This document shows positions 16,668 to 25,266 of a DNA stretch of 64,000 nt, piece after piece (positions within the stretch are counted from its first letter, which is position 1; every line of letters begins with the position of its first letter). Position numbers and translations under genes: made by a program. The DNA comes from Suilimivivens sp964614185 (lineage in GTDB: Bacteria > Bacillota > Clostridia > Lachnospirales > Lachnospiraceae). Location: NCBI GenBank assembly GCA_964614185.1, contig CAZTKJ010000009.1:7290-71289 (forward strand). The letters are read 5' to 3'. A model generated the notes under the pieces. That model did no database searches, had not been told where the DNA came from, and was given only the letters and a program-made list of their open reading frames with translations.

Positions 16668-18243
16668 ATTTACTCATCACCTCCAAGATTTTCAGGGTTT
16701 TCTCATCAAAATCTGCTTTACTCCATGCAGTTTTGAAAATCCACTCATCACCGCTTTGGGTCAGCACTGCCACACCATCCTGAGTGATGAACATTTGACG
16801 CTGCCCTCCCCATTGGGAGAACATCACTTTTGCATTGTCCACATATCCTCTGACTTCATCATCAGTGATATGCCTTTCAAGCATTCTCTTCATGATGTGG
16901 GCTGGATCTCTTTTCCCATCAGGGAGGATGTATGCTTTTTTAGGCTTTGCAGGAAGGCTCACACCTTGCTTGATACCCTCCTCCTTTAAATCTCTCAAAA
17001 TATTATAGAATGGCCGGCTGCTGTCCGGGTACTTTCTCATATAATTGGCAAAGCCTTTTACATCCTTCCACTTCTCAGGTTTATTATACTTCATTTCCTG
17101 AAAATCAGCAAAGGTTTTTCCTGCTTCTTTCTCTCCAAGCAGTTTCTTGTATGCCTCGTACTGTTTGGCATCAGCTCCCCAATTCTGCACCATTTTTTCT
17201 GCTGCCTGAGCTTTTGGATTATTGGCCACATTCTTCTCATACCACTTTTTATAATTCATATCAGCCGGTACAAGTTTACTCTCTCCTGTTACCGGATCGC
17301 GGGCCCGCCTCTTTAGAGCGCTCAGGTTATCATCATCAAATACCGCCACATTTGTGGTACGGCAAAACGGGTGAAAGGGGTTGATGTTCACCCCAACCTT
17401 TGCCTCTTTCCTTGGAAATATCTTCCCGTCCAGCTCCCGGCATATTGCGGAAGTTTTCAGATCAAGTGTGGCTACAATCATATATTTCTCAATCTCGGCA
17501 TCTTCGTATGATATAAGCTGTGCCTGAGAGGATTGGAAATTGCTTTCTGTCCTCACAATTCTCCGGGCCTTGTAATTGGCAACTCCAAATTTATTTACTA
17601 TCTCTGCGGCCATATCAGCCTCAGATTTCCCGGTGAGATAGCCCATGGTGAGCTGCTCCTTCAACTCCTCGGCCAAAGCCTCTGTATTATTCCATATTCT
17701 TGAGGAATAATTGGCACCGGCCCACTCCATAGCAAGCATCTGATTTAGCATATGAGAATCAACAGCAGAAAAAGAAAACTGAAAGCCTACTGCCCTCTGA
17801 ATCTCATAAATATTCCGGTAATAGGAATTATGAAATACATTGGCATAATGTGCTGAGGTAACTGTTTTCTCTTGACCATATATCCTCTGCATCATATAAT
17901 CAATCTCTGTTTGCAGATTCTCAAGCCTCTCAATGCGGGCTCTATATGCCGGACTTTCTAATTCAGCCAACAGCTCAGCATTTTGGGGATCCTTGGCCAG
18001 TGCTTCCCGGAGCGTTGCTATATCAGCAGGGTTTTTCATCATCCCAAGCAGCCTCCGGGCTTCATCTTCGGTCAAATTATGTTTATCTGTAAATCTATCA
18101 AATATCTCTCCGATTTGGTAATTGAGCTCTCTTGTGGCTTTTGCGTAAAGATCAGCCAGCTCCCGGGCTACCTTTTCCGCATTTTCCATCTGCTCATACA
18201 TTATCTGAGCCTGCCGATTCTCCCAATATCCCATTTGCATCAC
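16657..18243 (-). CDS. MuF minor head protein fused to a PBECR-like nuclease domain
   Basis: A 528-residue protein directly after the portal gene. Residues about 180-310 are the phage Mu F / SPP1 gp7 head-morphogenesis domain (RRIVRTESNF, TSAICRELDGKIF, NPFHPFCRTTNV). A Lys/Ala-rich linker follows. Residues about 433-528 match the plan of the phage Barnase/EndoU/ColicinE5-D/RelE-like (BECR) nucleases: a helix ending in Arg457-His458, beta strands (RQMFITQDGVAVLTQSG) and a Thr near 505 in IFKTAWS. Such MuF fusions are polymorphic toxins carried in the virion head. The start overlaps the portal stop by 4 nt. The toxin call is inference from pattern. Confidence 0.8.
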   Translation of the reverse strand: MMQMGYWENRQAQIMYEQMENAEKVARELADLYAKATRELNYQIGEIFDRFTDKHNLTEDEARRLLGMMKNPADIATLREALAKDPQNAELLAELESPAYRARIERLENLQTEIDYMMQRIYGQEKTVTSAHYANVFHNSYYRNIYEIQRAVGFQFSFSAVDSHMLNQMLAMEWAGANYSSRIWNNTEALAEELKEQLTMGYLTGKSEADMAAEIVNKFGVANYKARRIVRTESNFQSSQAQLISYEDAEIEKYMIVATLDLKTSAICRELDGKIFPRKEAKVGVNINPFHPFCRTTNVAVFDDDNLSALKRRARDPVTGESKLVPADMNYKKWYEKNVANNPKAQAAEKMVQNWGADAKQYEAYKKLLGEKEAGKTFADFQEMKYNKPEKWKDVKGFANYMRKYPDSSRPFYNILRDLKEEGIKQGVSLPAKPKKAYILPDGKRDPAHIMKRMLERHITDDEVRGYVDNAKVMFSQWGGQRQMFITQDGVAVLTQSGDEWIFKTAWSKADFDEKTLKILEVMSKYGK

Positions 18244-19682
18244 TCTTTCTCTTCAGCAGGCTTTTTCTTGGTTTCATCTTCCTCATCTTCATCCTCGGCA
18301 TCCAAATTCACTTCCTTATCAGGAGGCGTGTTTGCATTGCCTCCAAATAACTCCTGCTGCCGCTTGAAATTCTCATCTGCCTGTTTCTGTACCTCTTCAA
18401 TCTCAAAATCAGGATCTTCCACGAAAGGCAACAGTTTGAGTAGTGTTTTCTTAGAAACAACATCTTTCAGGTTGATCACGATATTTGCAAGCTCCTGAAG
18501 GTTTTTAGGAAGGGATCTGCTAAAGGATGAAACAATGGAGCCAGCCTCCAATGCTATTGCCTTCATTCCAAGGAAATTGCAGTATAGCCGGATTCTCTTA
18601 CGGTTTCCCTTCTTGTAATATCTCTCCTTTATCTTGGTGAGCATTTCAAGCCCCAGCAGTTTCAGCTCCAATGCCACCCCCGAGGTATTTCCTGCAAAGC
18701 TCTCATCCGTAAAATTCGGAACATGAGAAAATGTGTATATATCCTCTTTGATTGCCTTCCTGAGCACTTCAACTCCATTTTCATCCATTTGCCGTGAGAG
18801 GTATTCTGCTTTTGCATCCAGCGGCAACTCCAAGAGTTTTTCCTCTTGCAGCTTCTTGTATGCCTCTTTGGTATCATCATCATCATCTACAAGCAGTGCT
18901 CCATATAATGCCAGTATGGCATCAATAAACTGCTCTTTATCGTTTATCCGGTCACTCATGAGAGTGTTATACGCATCAATTAGAGGAATTTGGAGCTCAA
19001 AATCACCAATGCCCTCTTTATTATTCAGATACTCAATGATGGGAACCTCGCCAAAGTGATGATTCTCCGGCTCCTCGGTTACTGTCTGTTGTATTTCTGT
19101 GTTATTCTCAATGTTTAGTGTGTATTTGAGATTTTCAGTTACAACCACGGCAACCCAATAACTCTTATTGTTTGCATCATCCTTTTTCTGATAGTAATAG
19201 ACTCCGGCCAGCTCATTCTCTTCAATGGTATCATCATATATCATAAAGGTATTGAATGGAGATATGTTTTTGGATGTGGGTGTGCTCTTTCCTTCCTTGG
19301 CATACACATACTCATATGCAATTCCAATAATAGAGGCATCCAAAGCATTCTCTGCATCCACATCATCAATATTGGCCTCATCAAACGCTGTCAGGAGCGG
19401 ATCAATATTAGCCTTTCCTGTGTTGGAGTATGTGATGGGGTTCCCCATGAAATACCCAGTTGCTGTGTCGGATATATCTTTTGCATGATTGCATACCACT
19501 TTATTATTGGGAGTCCCCTCTTCCCGTGTTCTATTTAGAATATTATGTTTTCCCTCATAATACTCTTGGCATTTGATCTTTTTAGCTATCATGGCAGAGT
19601 GTTTATTGATGAGCCTCAGGATGATGTTTTTATCTAAATTACACTCATCCCATTTCTCTGCCGGGTATGTAAATTTATACAT
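18240..19682 (-). CDS. Portal protein, SPP1 gp6-like
   Basis: A 480-residue portal protein (Phage_prot_Gp6 family) that forms the dodecameric DNA gate of the head. Early residues give the typical HNILNRTREEGTPNNKVVCN and DTATGYFMGNPITYS stretches. Residues 420-480 are acidic (EDEDEEDETKKK), as is common in portal C-termini. Gene order terminase, portal, MuF is canonical. The start is 9 nt after the terminase stop, with a GGAGG site. Confidence 0.93.
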   Translation of the reverse strand: MYKFTYPAEKWDECNLDKNIILRLINKHSAMIAKKIKCQEYYEGKHNILNRTREEGTPNNKVVCNHAKDISDTATGYFMGNPITYSNTGKANIDPLLTAFDEANIDDVDAENALDASIIGIAYEYVYAKEGKSTPTSKNISPFNTFMIYDDTIEENELAGVYYYQKKDDANNKSYWVAVVVTENLKYTLNIENNTEIQQTVTEEPENHHFGEVPIIEYLNNKEGIGDFELQIPLIDAYNTLMSDRINDKEQFIDAILALYGALLVDDDDDTKEAYKKLQEEKLLELPLDAKAEYLSRQMDENGVEVLRKAIKEDIYTFSHVPNFTDESFAGNTSGVALELKLLGLEMLTKIKERYYKKGNRKRIRLYCNFLGMKAIALEAGSIVSSFSRSLPKNLQELANIVINLKDVVSKKTLLKLLPFVEDPDFEIEEVQKQADENFKRQQELFGGNANTPPDKEVNLDAEDEDEEDETKKKPAEEKE

Positions 19683-19691
19683 CTGTACCTC

Positions 19692-20963
19692 CTATGAACC
19701 TACAACCTTGGCTCTATTTCTGATTTTTGCCTTTCTCATTGTCATGTCATCCTCTAACCCATAACGCACGGCATCAATGCTGTGATTGTTTTTGTCTGGG
19801 TAGCCACCTTTGAAATTGCCGTTTTTATCTTTCTCCAACTCATACGAATTAAACTCCCGGGCCGCATTAGGGCATCTTACTGGATCAATAATAATCTCAT
19901 CCAAATCATCTGCAAGGAAAGCAATGCCATGGTCTACGGATCCGGGACCCTTCTTTGCTCCTATCACACGGAGACCAAGCTCATTGAATGTATCAATACT
20001 TCTTGGCTCTTCACTGTCTGCTTTAATAATCTTATTTTCTGGATTGAGTATTTTAATATACTCTACAGCTTTTGAACTCCGGAGGTTAGTTTGATATATC
20101 TCTCCGAAAATATAAAGCCGTCTCTGCTTTTTATTCAGATGCATTCTCTCATAAGCTAACGGATCCGCCGCAAAGCCAAAATCAAGGCCTTGCCGAATTT
20201 TATCAAATACTGCAATCTCCTCATCTGTGATTTTTCGGATGACAACATTATCAAATACTTTGCCGCCGTTCCCAATGGCTTCTCCAAGGTACTCATGTCG
20301 GTATATAAGTATTTTTCTCTTTCTGAGTTCCTCTGCTTCAATGAAGAATTGCTCTCCCAACCACTCCCTTGGCATTGTTAAGTATGTGGAGTGACTGCAG
20401 AGAGTATCAGCTCTCTCTTCGAGTACATCCTGATTTACCCATGAGTTTAGACTCTTTGGTGGATTCCATGTGTAGAAAACTACATATTTATCACCGCCAC
20501 GCATAAGGGATTGGTTTATTTTTCTTTCATCCTCATCTCCGGAAAATTCAGCACGCTCCTCATACCAAATATATTTGAAATAGCCTTTTCTCAATTTTAT
20601 GGATTTACTTTTGTTTGGATCATCACACCCTCTAAAAACAACCCTCTGCCCGGTTGGCTTATAGGTAAGCCGCATAGGAGAATATGTAACCTTCCATAAA
20701 TGAGCAACTTCTAACGCATCAATAGCCCAGAGAAGCTGTTCAAACACACTCTCTGCCAACGTGTCCTTTATCTTTCTGAAACAAGCAGCATTGGCATCAG
20801 GATCCTGCATCATGCCATATATGATCTCCAATCCTACAAATGAAGACTTTCCGGATCCTCTACCTCCGTATAATTTATAATGAGTGTGCTTGCCTTCTAA
20901 AATATCCCAATGGATAGAATAAAAATGCGGTGCAATCAGATCTTTCAGACTTACTTCTATCAA
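19692..20963 (-). CDS. Terminase large subunit (PBSX type)
   Basis: A 423-residue DNA-packaging motor. Residues about 32-42 hold the Walker A motif (YGGRGSGKSS), and YFKYIWYEERAEF is the Walker B with catalytic Glu. The C-terminal nuclease has metal-binding acids in RQGLDFGFAADP, IIKADSEEPRS and NHSIDAVRYGLE. It couples ATP hydrolysis to packaging and cuts the DNA. It overlaps the small subunit stop by 4 nt. Confidence 0.95.
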   Translation of the reverse strand: MIEVSLKDLIAPHFYSIHWDILEGKHTHYKLYGGRGSGKSSFVGLEIIYGMMQDPDANAACFRKIKDTLAESVFEQLLWAIDALEVAHLWKVTYSPMRLTYKPTGQRVVFRGCDDPNKSKSIKLRKGYFKYIWYEERAEFSGDEDERKINQSLMRGGDKYVVFYTWNPPKSLNSWVNQDVLEERADTLCSHSTYLTMPREWLGEQFFIEAEELRKRKILIYRHEYLGEAIGNGGKVFDNVVIRKITDEEIAVFDKIRQGLDFGFAADPLAYERMHLNKKQRRLYIFGEIYQTNLRSSKAVEYIKILNPENKIIKADSEEPRSIDTFNELGLRVIGAKKGPGSVDHGIAFLADDLDEIIIDPVRCPNAAREFNSYELEKDKNGNFKGGYPDKNNHSIDAVRYGLEDDMTMRKAKIRNRAKVVGS

Positions 20964-21385
20964 TCTTCCGGCCTTGGAATGTCATTTATAATCGTGACAG
21001 GTTCCAGTTTCCCTTCTATCTCATGTTTATCTACAAACAACTTGTACCGCTTACCAAGCAACTCAGCCGCTTTCATTCTATCCTGTAATGACGGATCTAA
21101 ATCAAAACTGTCTTTTACCTCACCTCTCATTGCTGATGTGAGAAACTTCAATACTTCATCTGCCTTAGCAATTCTCTGATCTTCCAGCTTCTGAAGCAGC
21201 GTATCTATATATGCTTTTATGTAAACATTTGTCAACAACCTGCTCCCCTGCTGCCGGGCAGTCTTTTCAGAGTATCCAGCATCAATGGCAGCCTGTGTTG
21301 CATTCAGCGTAGCCACATAATACTCACAAAAAGCTATCTGCTGATCATTTAGGTTATTTTTAGCCTCCTCTATCGTCACTGCCAT
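20960..21385 (-). CDS. Terminase small subunit (Terminase_2)
   Basis: A 141-residue DNA-recognition subunit. The motif LNDQQIAFCEYYVATLNATQ followed by AAIDAGYSEKTARQQGSRLL is diagnostic of the Terminase_2 family helix-turn-helix. The C-terminal part (RMKAAELLGKRYKLF) serves oligomerisation. It binds the packaging site and loads the large subunit. The preceding small gene overlaps its start by 26 nt. Confidence 0.93.
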   Translation of the reverse strand: MAVTIEEAKNNLNDQQIAFCEYYVATLNATQAAIDAGYSEKTARQQGSRLLTNVYIKAYIDTLLQKLEDQRIAKADEVLKFLTSAMRGEVKDSFDLDPSLQDRMKAAELLGKRYKLFVDKHEIEGKLEPVTIINDIPRPED

Positions 21386-21602
21386 TCACCTCTTTCCACT
21401 TTTCAACCAAATAAAGAAGGAGCTCCTTCTTGCTATAGAAGGGCTCCCCATCCTTTCTCTCATTCTCCTCGAAAAGAATATATTTGGTAATAATTCTCTT
21501 TTGTTCTGATGAGTAAAATTGTTTTGAGTTTATTTTATATATAATGCCTTTTGTTCTGAGCGCAAGCAGCACCTTATTTATATTTCTTTGAATATTATTC
21601 AT
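21360..21602 (-). CDS. Hypothetical small protein, first gene of the late operon
   Basis: An 80-residue basic protein from Met at 21602, with GAGGGGA as ribosome site. A longer frame reaches 21650 but would run through a terminator hairpin. It ends inside the small terminase gene. The sequence (NKVLLALRTKGIIYKIN, then YSKKELLLYLVEKWKEV) is predicted to be helix-rich with a wHTH-like feel. Unknown function; position suggests packaging or HNH-associated accessory. Confidence 0.6.
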   Translation of the reverse strand: MNNIQRNINKVLLALRTKGIIYKINSKQFYSSEQKRIITKYILFEENERKDGEPFYSKKELLLYLVEKWKEVNGSDDRGG

Positions 21603-21625
21603 ATTATCCCCTCTTTTTGCATTGC

Positions 21626-21657
21626 AAAAGGGCATCATGTTTACGATCATGATGCCC
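21626..21657 (-). terminator. Perfect hairpin with T tract before the late genes
   Basis: GGGCATCATG (21630-21639) and CATGATGCCC (21648-21657) pair perfectly with an 8-nt loop. Leftward it is followed by TTTTGC. It separates the early region and late regulator from the packaging operon, so it may be an antitermination control point. Confidence 0.7.
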
Positions 21658-21689
21658 TGAGTGCTTGGGTAAAAATAGGTTATGGGGGT

Positions 21690-21717
21690 AATTTAACACA
21701 TTTTCACTTGATAACAA
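21690..21717 (-). promoter_or_regulatory. Candidate late promoter
   Basis: On the minus strand TTGTTA (21717-21712) and TAAATT (21695-21690) are 16 nt apart, upstream of the hairpin and the late operon. The match to consensus is weak, as expected for an activator-dependent promoter. The gap 21658-21845 holds no gene. Confidence 0.25.
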
Positions 21718-21845
21718 TATAACATATCCTAAAAGAGAATTGTGAGAAAGTTTATTTTTTTATTCATGAGCTTAAATAACTCTATTATTTTCTGATTATG
21801 TATGTGATGATGCCTGCTGCCACAGGAAAGATATCCCTATAAATA

Positions 21846-22277
21846 TTATCCCTTGTGTTCTTGAAGGTACTTGGTAAGTATCTTCTCTGGATACGTTCTG
21901 TCACAATTCATTTTTTCTGCTACTTCAGCCCATGAAAGCCCCTCCTCGTATCTGAGACTTATTATTCTTCTAATCCTACTATCCTTAATACCCTTTATAT
22001 ATTTTGAAATTTTATATTCAGCATTTACCGCCTGCTGCCTCCTGCGAAGTAGAAGTACCTCGTTCTCTGTCAACATCTTTCTCTGTTTCCTGCTTTCTTT
22101 CTGATCTACCCCTGTAATTGTTTTGCTAGTATAGCAATATGGAAACTCCTTCATGGATGCATGCACCTTATCTGTAACTTTTCCAACTCTCTGTTCCTGT
22201 AAATGCTCCACTTTTTTGTCTAATTCTTCAATCTCTTTTCTCAGATCCAATAACTGTCCCAGCTCTTCCTTTGTCAC
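21846..22277 (-). CDS. Phage late-gene regulator, sigma region 4-like (ArpU/RinA type)
   Basis: A 143-residue protein with an N-terminal coiled coil (about 1-35) and a C-terminal helix-turn-helix of the sigma-70 region 4 type: RRIISLRYEEGLSWAEVAEK and then CDRTYPEKIL. Such proteins (ArpU, RinA) activate transcription of packaging and structural genes. It lies at the end of the early operon just before the late genes, which fits. The preceding 194 nt hold no gene. Confidence 0.8.
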   Translation of the reverse strand: MTKEELGQLLDLRKEIEELDKKVEHLQEQRVGKVTDKVHASMKEFPYCYTSKTITGVDQKESRKQRKMLTENEVLLLRRRQQAVNAEYKISKYIKGIKDSRIRRIISLRYEEGLSWAEVAEKMNCDRTYPEKILTKYLQEHKG

Positions 22278-22471
22278 TTTTATCCCCCTTTCAGTTCTAA
22301 TAAAATCCGGATTTGTTTAATAAATTTAGCAAATAATTTTTATTTTCCTATGTTTTGATTTCAATAAGCGTTCGTATCATTTGTTTTCATCCTTTCGTCT
22401 TTTCTGTTTTTCTCTGTAATATTCAATCTTGTCATGTCTTGTAATTCTCCTATTTTTATTCTTATACCTCC

Positions 22472-22969
22472 CTAATGTCCACTTCTAATCATACAGAAGA
22501 GTAATTCTGTCATTGACCTTCTTCGTAACTGAGGCTGCGACTGTCTCATTGTGCAAAGTTTCCAATCTATATCTGCTGATAGCTCCGTAGGATTTTCAAA
22601 TTCATCATGCTTATCTGCATTAAGCGGTATTGGAACTAAAGCACCTACGCCATGTGGAATATCAAATGCAATCGCTTTATATGTATCCATAGGCATTACA
22701 AAGTAATTCTTTTCCCCTATAAAGTTCCTGCCGAAACCACTCTCAAAATCAGCCTTGCAGCTCTTAATTTCGTAACAAGTAAACATTCCTTTTTCGATAC
22801 CGCTTATGCCAACAACTCCAGCCGGTTCAAACTGCATAAAATCAACTCGTTTTACATCTGTTGTTCCATAGTCAATGCTGACTTCGCTCGCCCAATACTT
22901 GCCTATTCCGTTTAATTTCTCTCTTATCAATAAATCGCCAAGGAATTTAGTTGTTTCTTTTCGGTTCAT
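22472..22969 (-). CDS. Putative PD-(D/E)XK nuclease, MmcB-like
   Basis: A 165-residue protein. The segment VKRVDFMQFEP followed by CYEIKSCKADFESGFG resembles the D...(D/E)xK core of restriction-like nucleases, with Glu and Lys in YEIKS. The family is close to the MmcB DNA-repair proteins and phage homologues. The last 30 residues are Arg-rich. It starts in a 4-nt overlap with the LexA-like gene. It may help recombination or DNA processing in the phage. Confidence 0.6.
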   Translation of the reverse strand: MNRKETTKFLGDLLIREKLNGIGKYWASEVSIDYGTTDVKRVDFMQFEPAGVVGISGIEKGMFTCYEIKSCKADFESGFGRNFIGEKNYFVMPMDTYKAIAFDIPHGVGALVPIPLNADKHDEFENPTELSADIDWKLCTMRQSQPQLRRRSMTELLFCMIRSGH

Positions 22970-23229
22970 GCTTCCATCTCCGCCACCTTTACAAATTTAT
23001 ATCCCGGAACCCTTAAGGCTCTGGAAGAGCATTCTTTACTGTCACTTTCCAGCTCTCCCTTCGCTATCATCTTTGTGATATGGCTATGAATTATTGATGT
23101 GCTCCTGATTCCTGTGATATCACAGATCTCTCTATATGTGGGTGGATATCCATGCTCTTCTATGTAGCCGGTTATACAGTCCATGATTTTCTTCCTGGTA
23201 GTGATTCCCTGTTCATGTGTTGTTTTCAA
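22966..23229 (-). CDS. LexA N-terminal-type winged-helix protein (no peptidase domain)
   Basis: About 87 residues from a TTG start at 23229. GAGGAGG lies 7 nt upstream and the TTGA overlaps the previous stop (TGA), a coupled arrangement. A longer ATG frame from 23304 lacks these signals. Residues match the LexA_DNA_bind fold (GYIEEHGYPPTYREICDITG, then IHSHITKMIAKGEL). The LexA self-cleavage domain is absent, so it is a DNA-binding adaptor rather than an SOS repressor. Confidence 0.75.
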   Translation of the reverse strand: MKTTHEQGITTRKKIMDCITGYIEEHGYPPTYREICDITGIRSTSIIHSHITKMIAKGELESDSKECSSRALRVPGYKFVKVAEMEA

Positions 23230-23528
23230 TTTACTGCCTCCTCTGAATACATATTGTTGATGTCTATTTCTGCAATTCCATATCCCAAAGCCTGAAGCTG
23301 GCACAGCCTGTGCCGGTTAGCCTCCGCCGGAGTAATTCCGTGCTTTTTGGCATATTTTTCAAGATAGGATCTGTACCGTGCAACATCATCCAGATAGGCA
23401 CACCTGCTGCCGGTCAGTCTGTGATACTCCTCCAGTGCTTCAATGGGTATGTCCATGCCATAGTCTATTGCTATCTCCACAGCATTGATCAGGCCCTGCT
23501 GTCTTTTTGTCAGTTCTTCCACTTCCAT
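23226..23528 (-). CDS. Hypothetical early protein
   Basis: A 100-residue helical protein (KRQQGLINAVEIAIDYGMDI, YRSYLEKYAKKHGITPAEAN). I recognise no family. It is flanked by two DNA-binding proteins in the early operon and is translationally coupled to the LexA-like protein below it. Confidence 0.6.
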   Translation of the reverse strand: MEVEELTKRQQGLINAVEIAIDYGMDIPIEALEEYHRLTGSRCAYLDDVARYRSYLEKYAKKHGITPAEANRHRLCQLQALGYGIAEIDINNMYSEEAVN

Positions 23529-23533
23529 ACCTC

Positions 23534-23950
23534 CTATCTTGGTACGTAATAATCTGTTACATCAAACCATGTCTTCCCTTTTATCATGACTTTGTATGTT
23601 TTTGGCCGGAACTTCTTAGCGTATGTCCGCATCCTTGGTATTAAAAAGGATTCATCCGGCGCCGGTGTCTTGTCAGGTATCAGTCCTGCTGCCTTGAGTT
23701 CCCTGTATACTGTGCTGTATACACGTCCGAACTTTTCCGCTATCTCGTTACAGTTCATGCCCTGCTTCCGAAGTATCTTATACTGCTCTATCTCTTCCGC
23801 TGGTATTGCAGGCTTTGTATGTATATCATATTTTTTCATCAGATTAGTGATGGTGCTGCAGGATACACCCAGTTCCACTGCCATTTCTGCCTGTGTCATT
23901 CCGGATGCTTTAAGCGCCGTCAGTTTTTCCTTTGTTACTGGTTTTCTCAT
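23534..23950 (-). CDS. Double helix-turn-helix protein
   Basis: A 138-residue protein with two consecutive resolvase/homeodomain-like HTH motifs: residues about 8-42 (LKASGMTQAEMAVELGVS) and 52-88 (RKQGMNCNEIAEKFGRVYST). A basic tail follows. The overlap of 4 nt with the ParB-like gene shows coupling. It could regulate the early operon or bind the 16-bp palindrome; neither is shown. Confidence 0.7.
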   Translation of the reverse strand: MRKPVTKEKLTALKASGMTQAEMAVELGVSCSTITNLMKKYDIHTKPAIPAEEIEQYKILRKQGMNCNEIAEKFGRVYSTVYRELKAAGLIPDKTPAPDESFLIPRMRTYAKKFRPKTYKVMIKGKTWFDVTDYYVPR

Positions 23951-25266
23951 TCTGCACCGCCTTCCTTTTTATCTGTAGAATGCATCCACAGGTCCTTCAG
24001 CTCTTCCAGTCCTTCTCTTACAACGTCAAGGTATTCCATAGCATTTTTATAATCATTCAGGCTGGCAGCATCATATATTGATTCCGTGTTTTTCTTCAGC
24101 GCTTCAAGAAGATACTTCCTCTTTTTTTCATCTGTCATTTCCTGCATCAATGGCGGAGTATTGGGAAGGGCCGGAGTTTCTGTTTCATCCGGCATAACGC
24201 CGCTGTAGTCTTCAATACTTTTTTGTGAATAATCAGTATCTGATGCCGGCTGCTTTTCTTCTGTCTTCCCCTCTTCCGGCTCTCCCTGTTTTTCCTCTTC
24301 TGCCGGCTGTTCTTTGGCAGGCTGTTTTTCCCGGGGTTCTTCCTTTTTCTTTTCCCTGGGATCTGCTTTTATGACCCTGCTCTGCTTCCTCTGCATGGCT
24401 TTTGGTTGCACCGGTGCAACTTCCGGTTTTTTAGGTTCTTCCTTTGCAGGGAGATCCTCTCCATACACTTCTTTCCATGATTCTTCTGGCAGAAGTTCCG
24501 GTTTCATGATCCCCCTTAACGCTTCATATGCCTGCTGCCATGTGTAGATCTCCTTCTCTCCGGTCCTGATATTGGTGACCGGTATCTCTTCCTTTGATTC
24601 CCGGAAGAATATCATCAGTTTTCCTATCCCCTGTATCCTTACGGAATACATATTCTCGCCGGCAGGGGCAAGTATGTCTTTTAACCGGGTCTGCCAGCCA
24701 TCATCTGATACACATGCATGAAGCTGTATATACAGTTCCGGATGGTCATGCCCGATCTGGTGCATCACCTTACAGATATTGGAATCCATCAGCGCCTGCT
24801 GCCGGTCCTGCCCCTCAAGCATTACTTCTATGTCCGTGATCTTCTTTTCCGCGTCTATCTCTTCTTTGATCTCCTGTATCTCCGCCTTGGAATAATCAGC
24901 TGAAAGTTCTTCCTTTACCGCATCCGGCAGAAGGAGCATCAGTGCAAGCTTGGCATATCCGAAATCACAGTATCTTTCCCTAAGCATGTCCGAATAACCG
25001 CCCACTGAAAACTGGTCATTGATATTGATGAACCTTGATACCTGGGATTTATCCAGGTTATATTCCGCATAGGCAAACTCATTGACGCTGCCATATCCGG
25101 ATTCCTTAAGGATATCCGTGTCCCTTGCCACCTTAAGGAGGTAGCCTATCCTTACAAAGCTCTCTGCCGATCTCTGAAGCTCATTGTCTACCGCTGTCTT
25201 ATATTCCTGATAAGACCTGTACTCATTGTTTATGCCCATTACTACACCTGTTACTTTTTCCATCAC
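23947..25266 (-). CDS. ParB/DUF3102-like DNA-binding protein
   Basis: A 439-residue protein. Residues about 30-120 form an HTH-containing region (RIGYLLKVARDTDILKESGY, then NLDKSQVSRFININDQF) like that of ParB-related and DUF3102 phage proteins. A second globular part at 150-260 is followed by a long Pro/Glu/Lys-rich disordered linker (about 275-370) and a helical C-terminus. The linker codes VAPVQ exactly where the 16-bp palindrome lies. It is coupled to the PcfJ-like gene above. A partition or replication role is plausible. Confidence 0.6.
   Translation of the reverse strand: MMEKVTGVVMGINNEYRSYQEYKTAVDNELQRSAESFVRIGYLLKVARDTDILKESGYGSVNEFAYAEYNLDKSQVSRFININDQFSVGGYSDMLRERYCDFGYAKLALMLLLPDAVKEELSADYSKAEIQEIKEEIDAEKKITDIEVMLEGQDRQQALMDSNICKVMHQIGHDHPELYIQLHACVSDDGWQTRLKDILAPAGENMYSVRIQGIGKLMIFFRESKEEIPVTNIRTGEKEIYTWQQAYEALRGIMKPELLPEESWKEVYGEDLPAKEEPKKPEVAPVQPKAMQRKQSRVIKADPREKKKEEPREKQPAKEQPAEEEKQGEPEEGKTEEKQPASDTDYSQKSIEDYSGVMPDETETPALPNTPPLMQEMTDEKKRKYLLEALKKNTESIYDAASLNDYKNAMEYLDVVREGLEELKDLWMHSTDKKEGGAE
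24405..24420. repeat. 16-bp palindrome, copy 2 of 3
   Basis: GTTGCACCGGTGCAAC, identical to the copies at 2027 and 29406. It lies inside the ParB-like gene and encodes part of the linker (VAPVQ). Binding sites inside their own regulator or partition gene are common. Confidence 0.8.
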
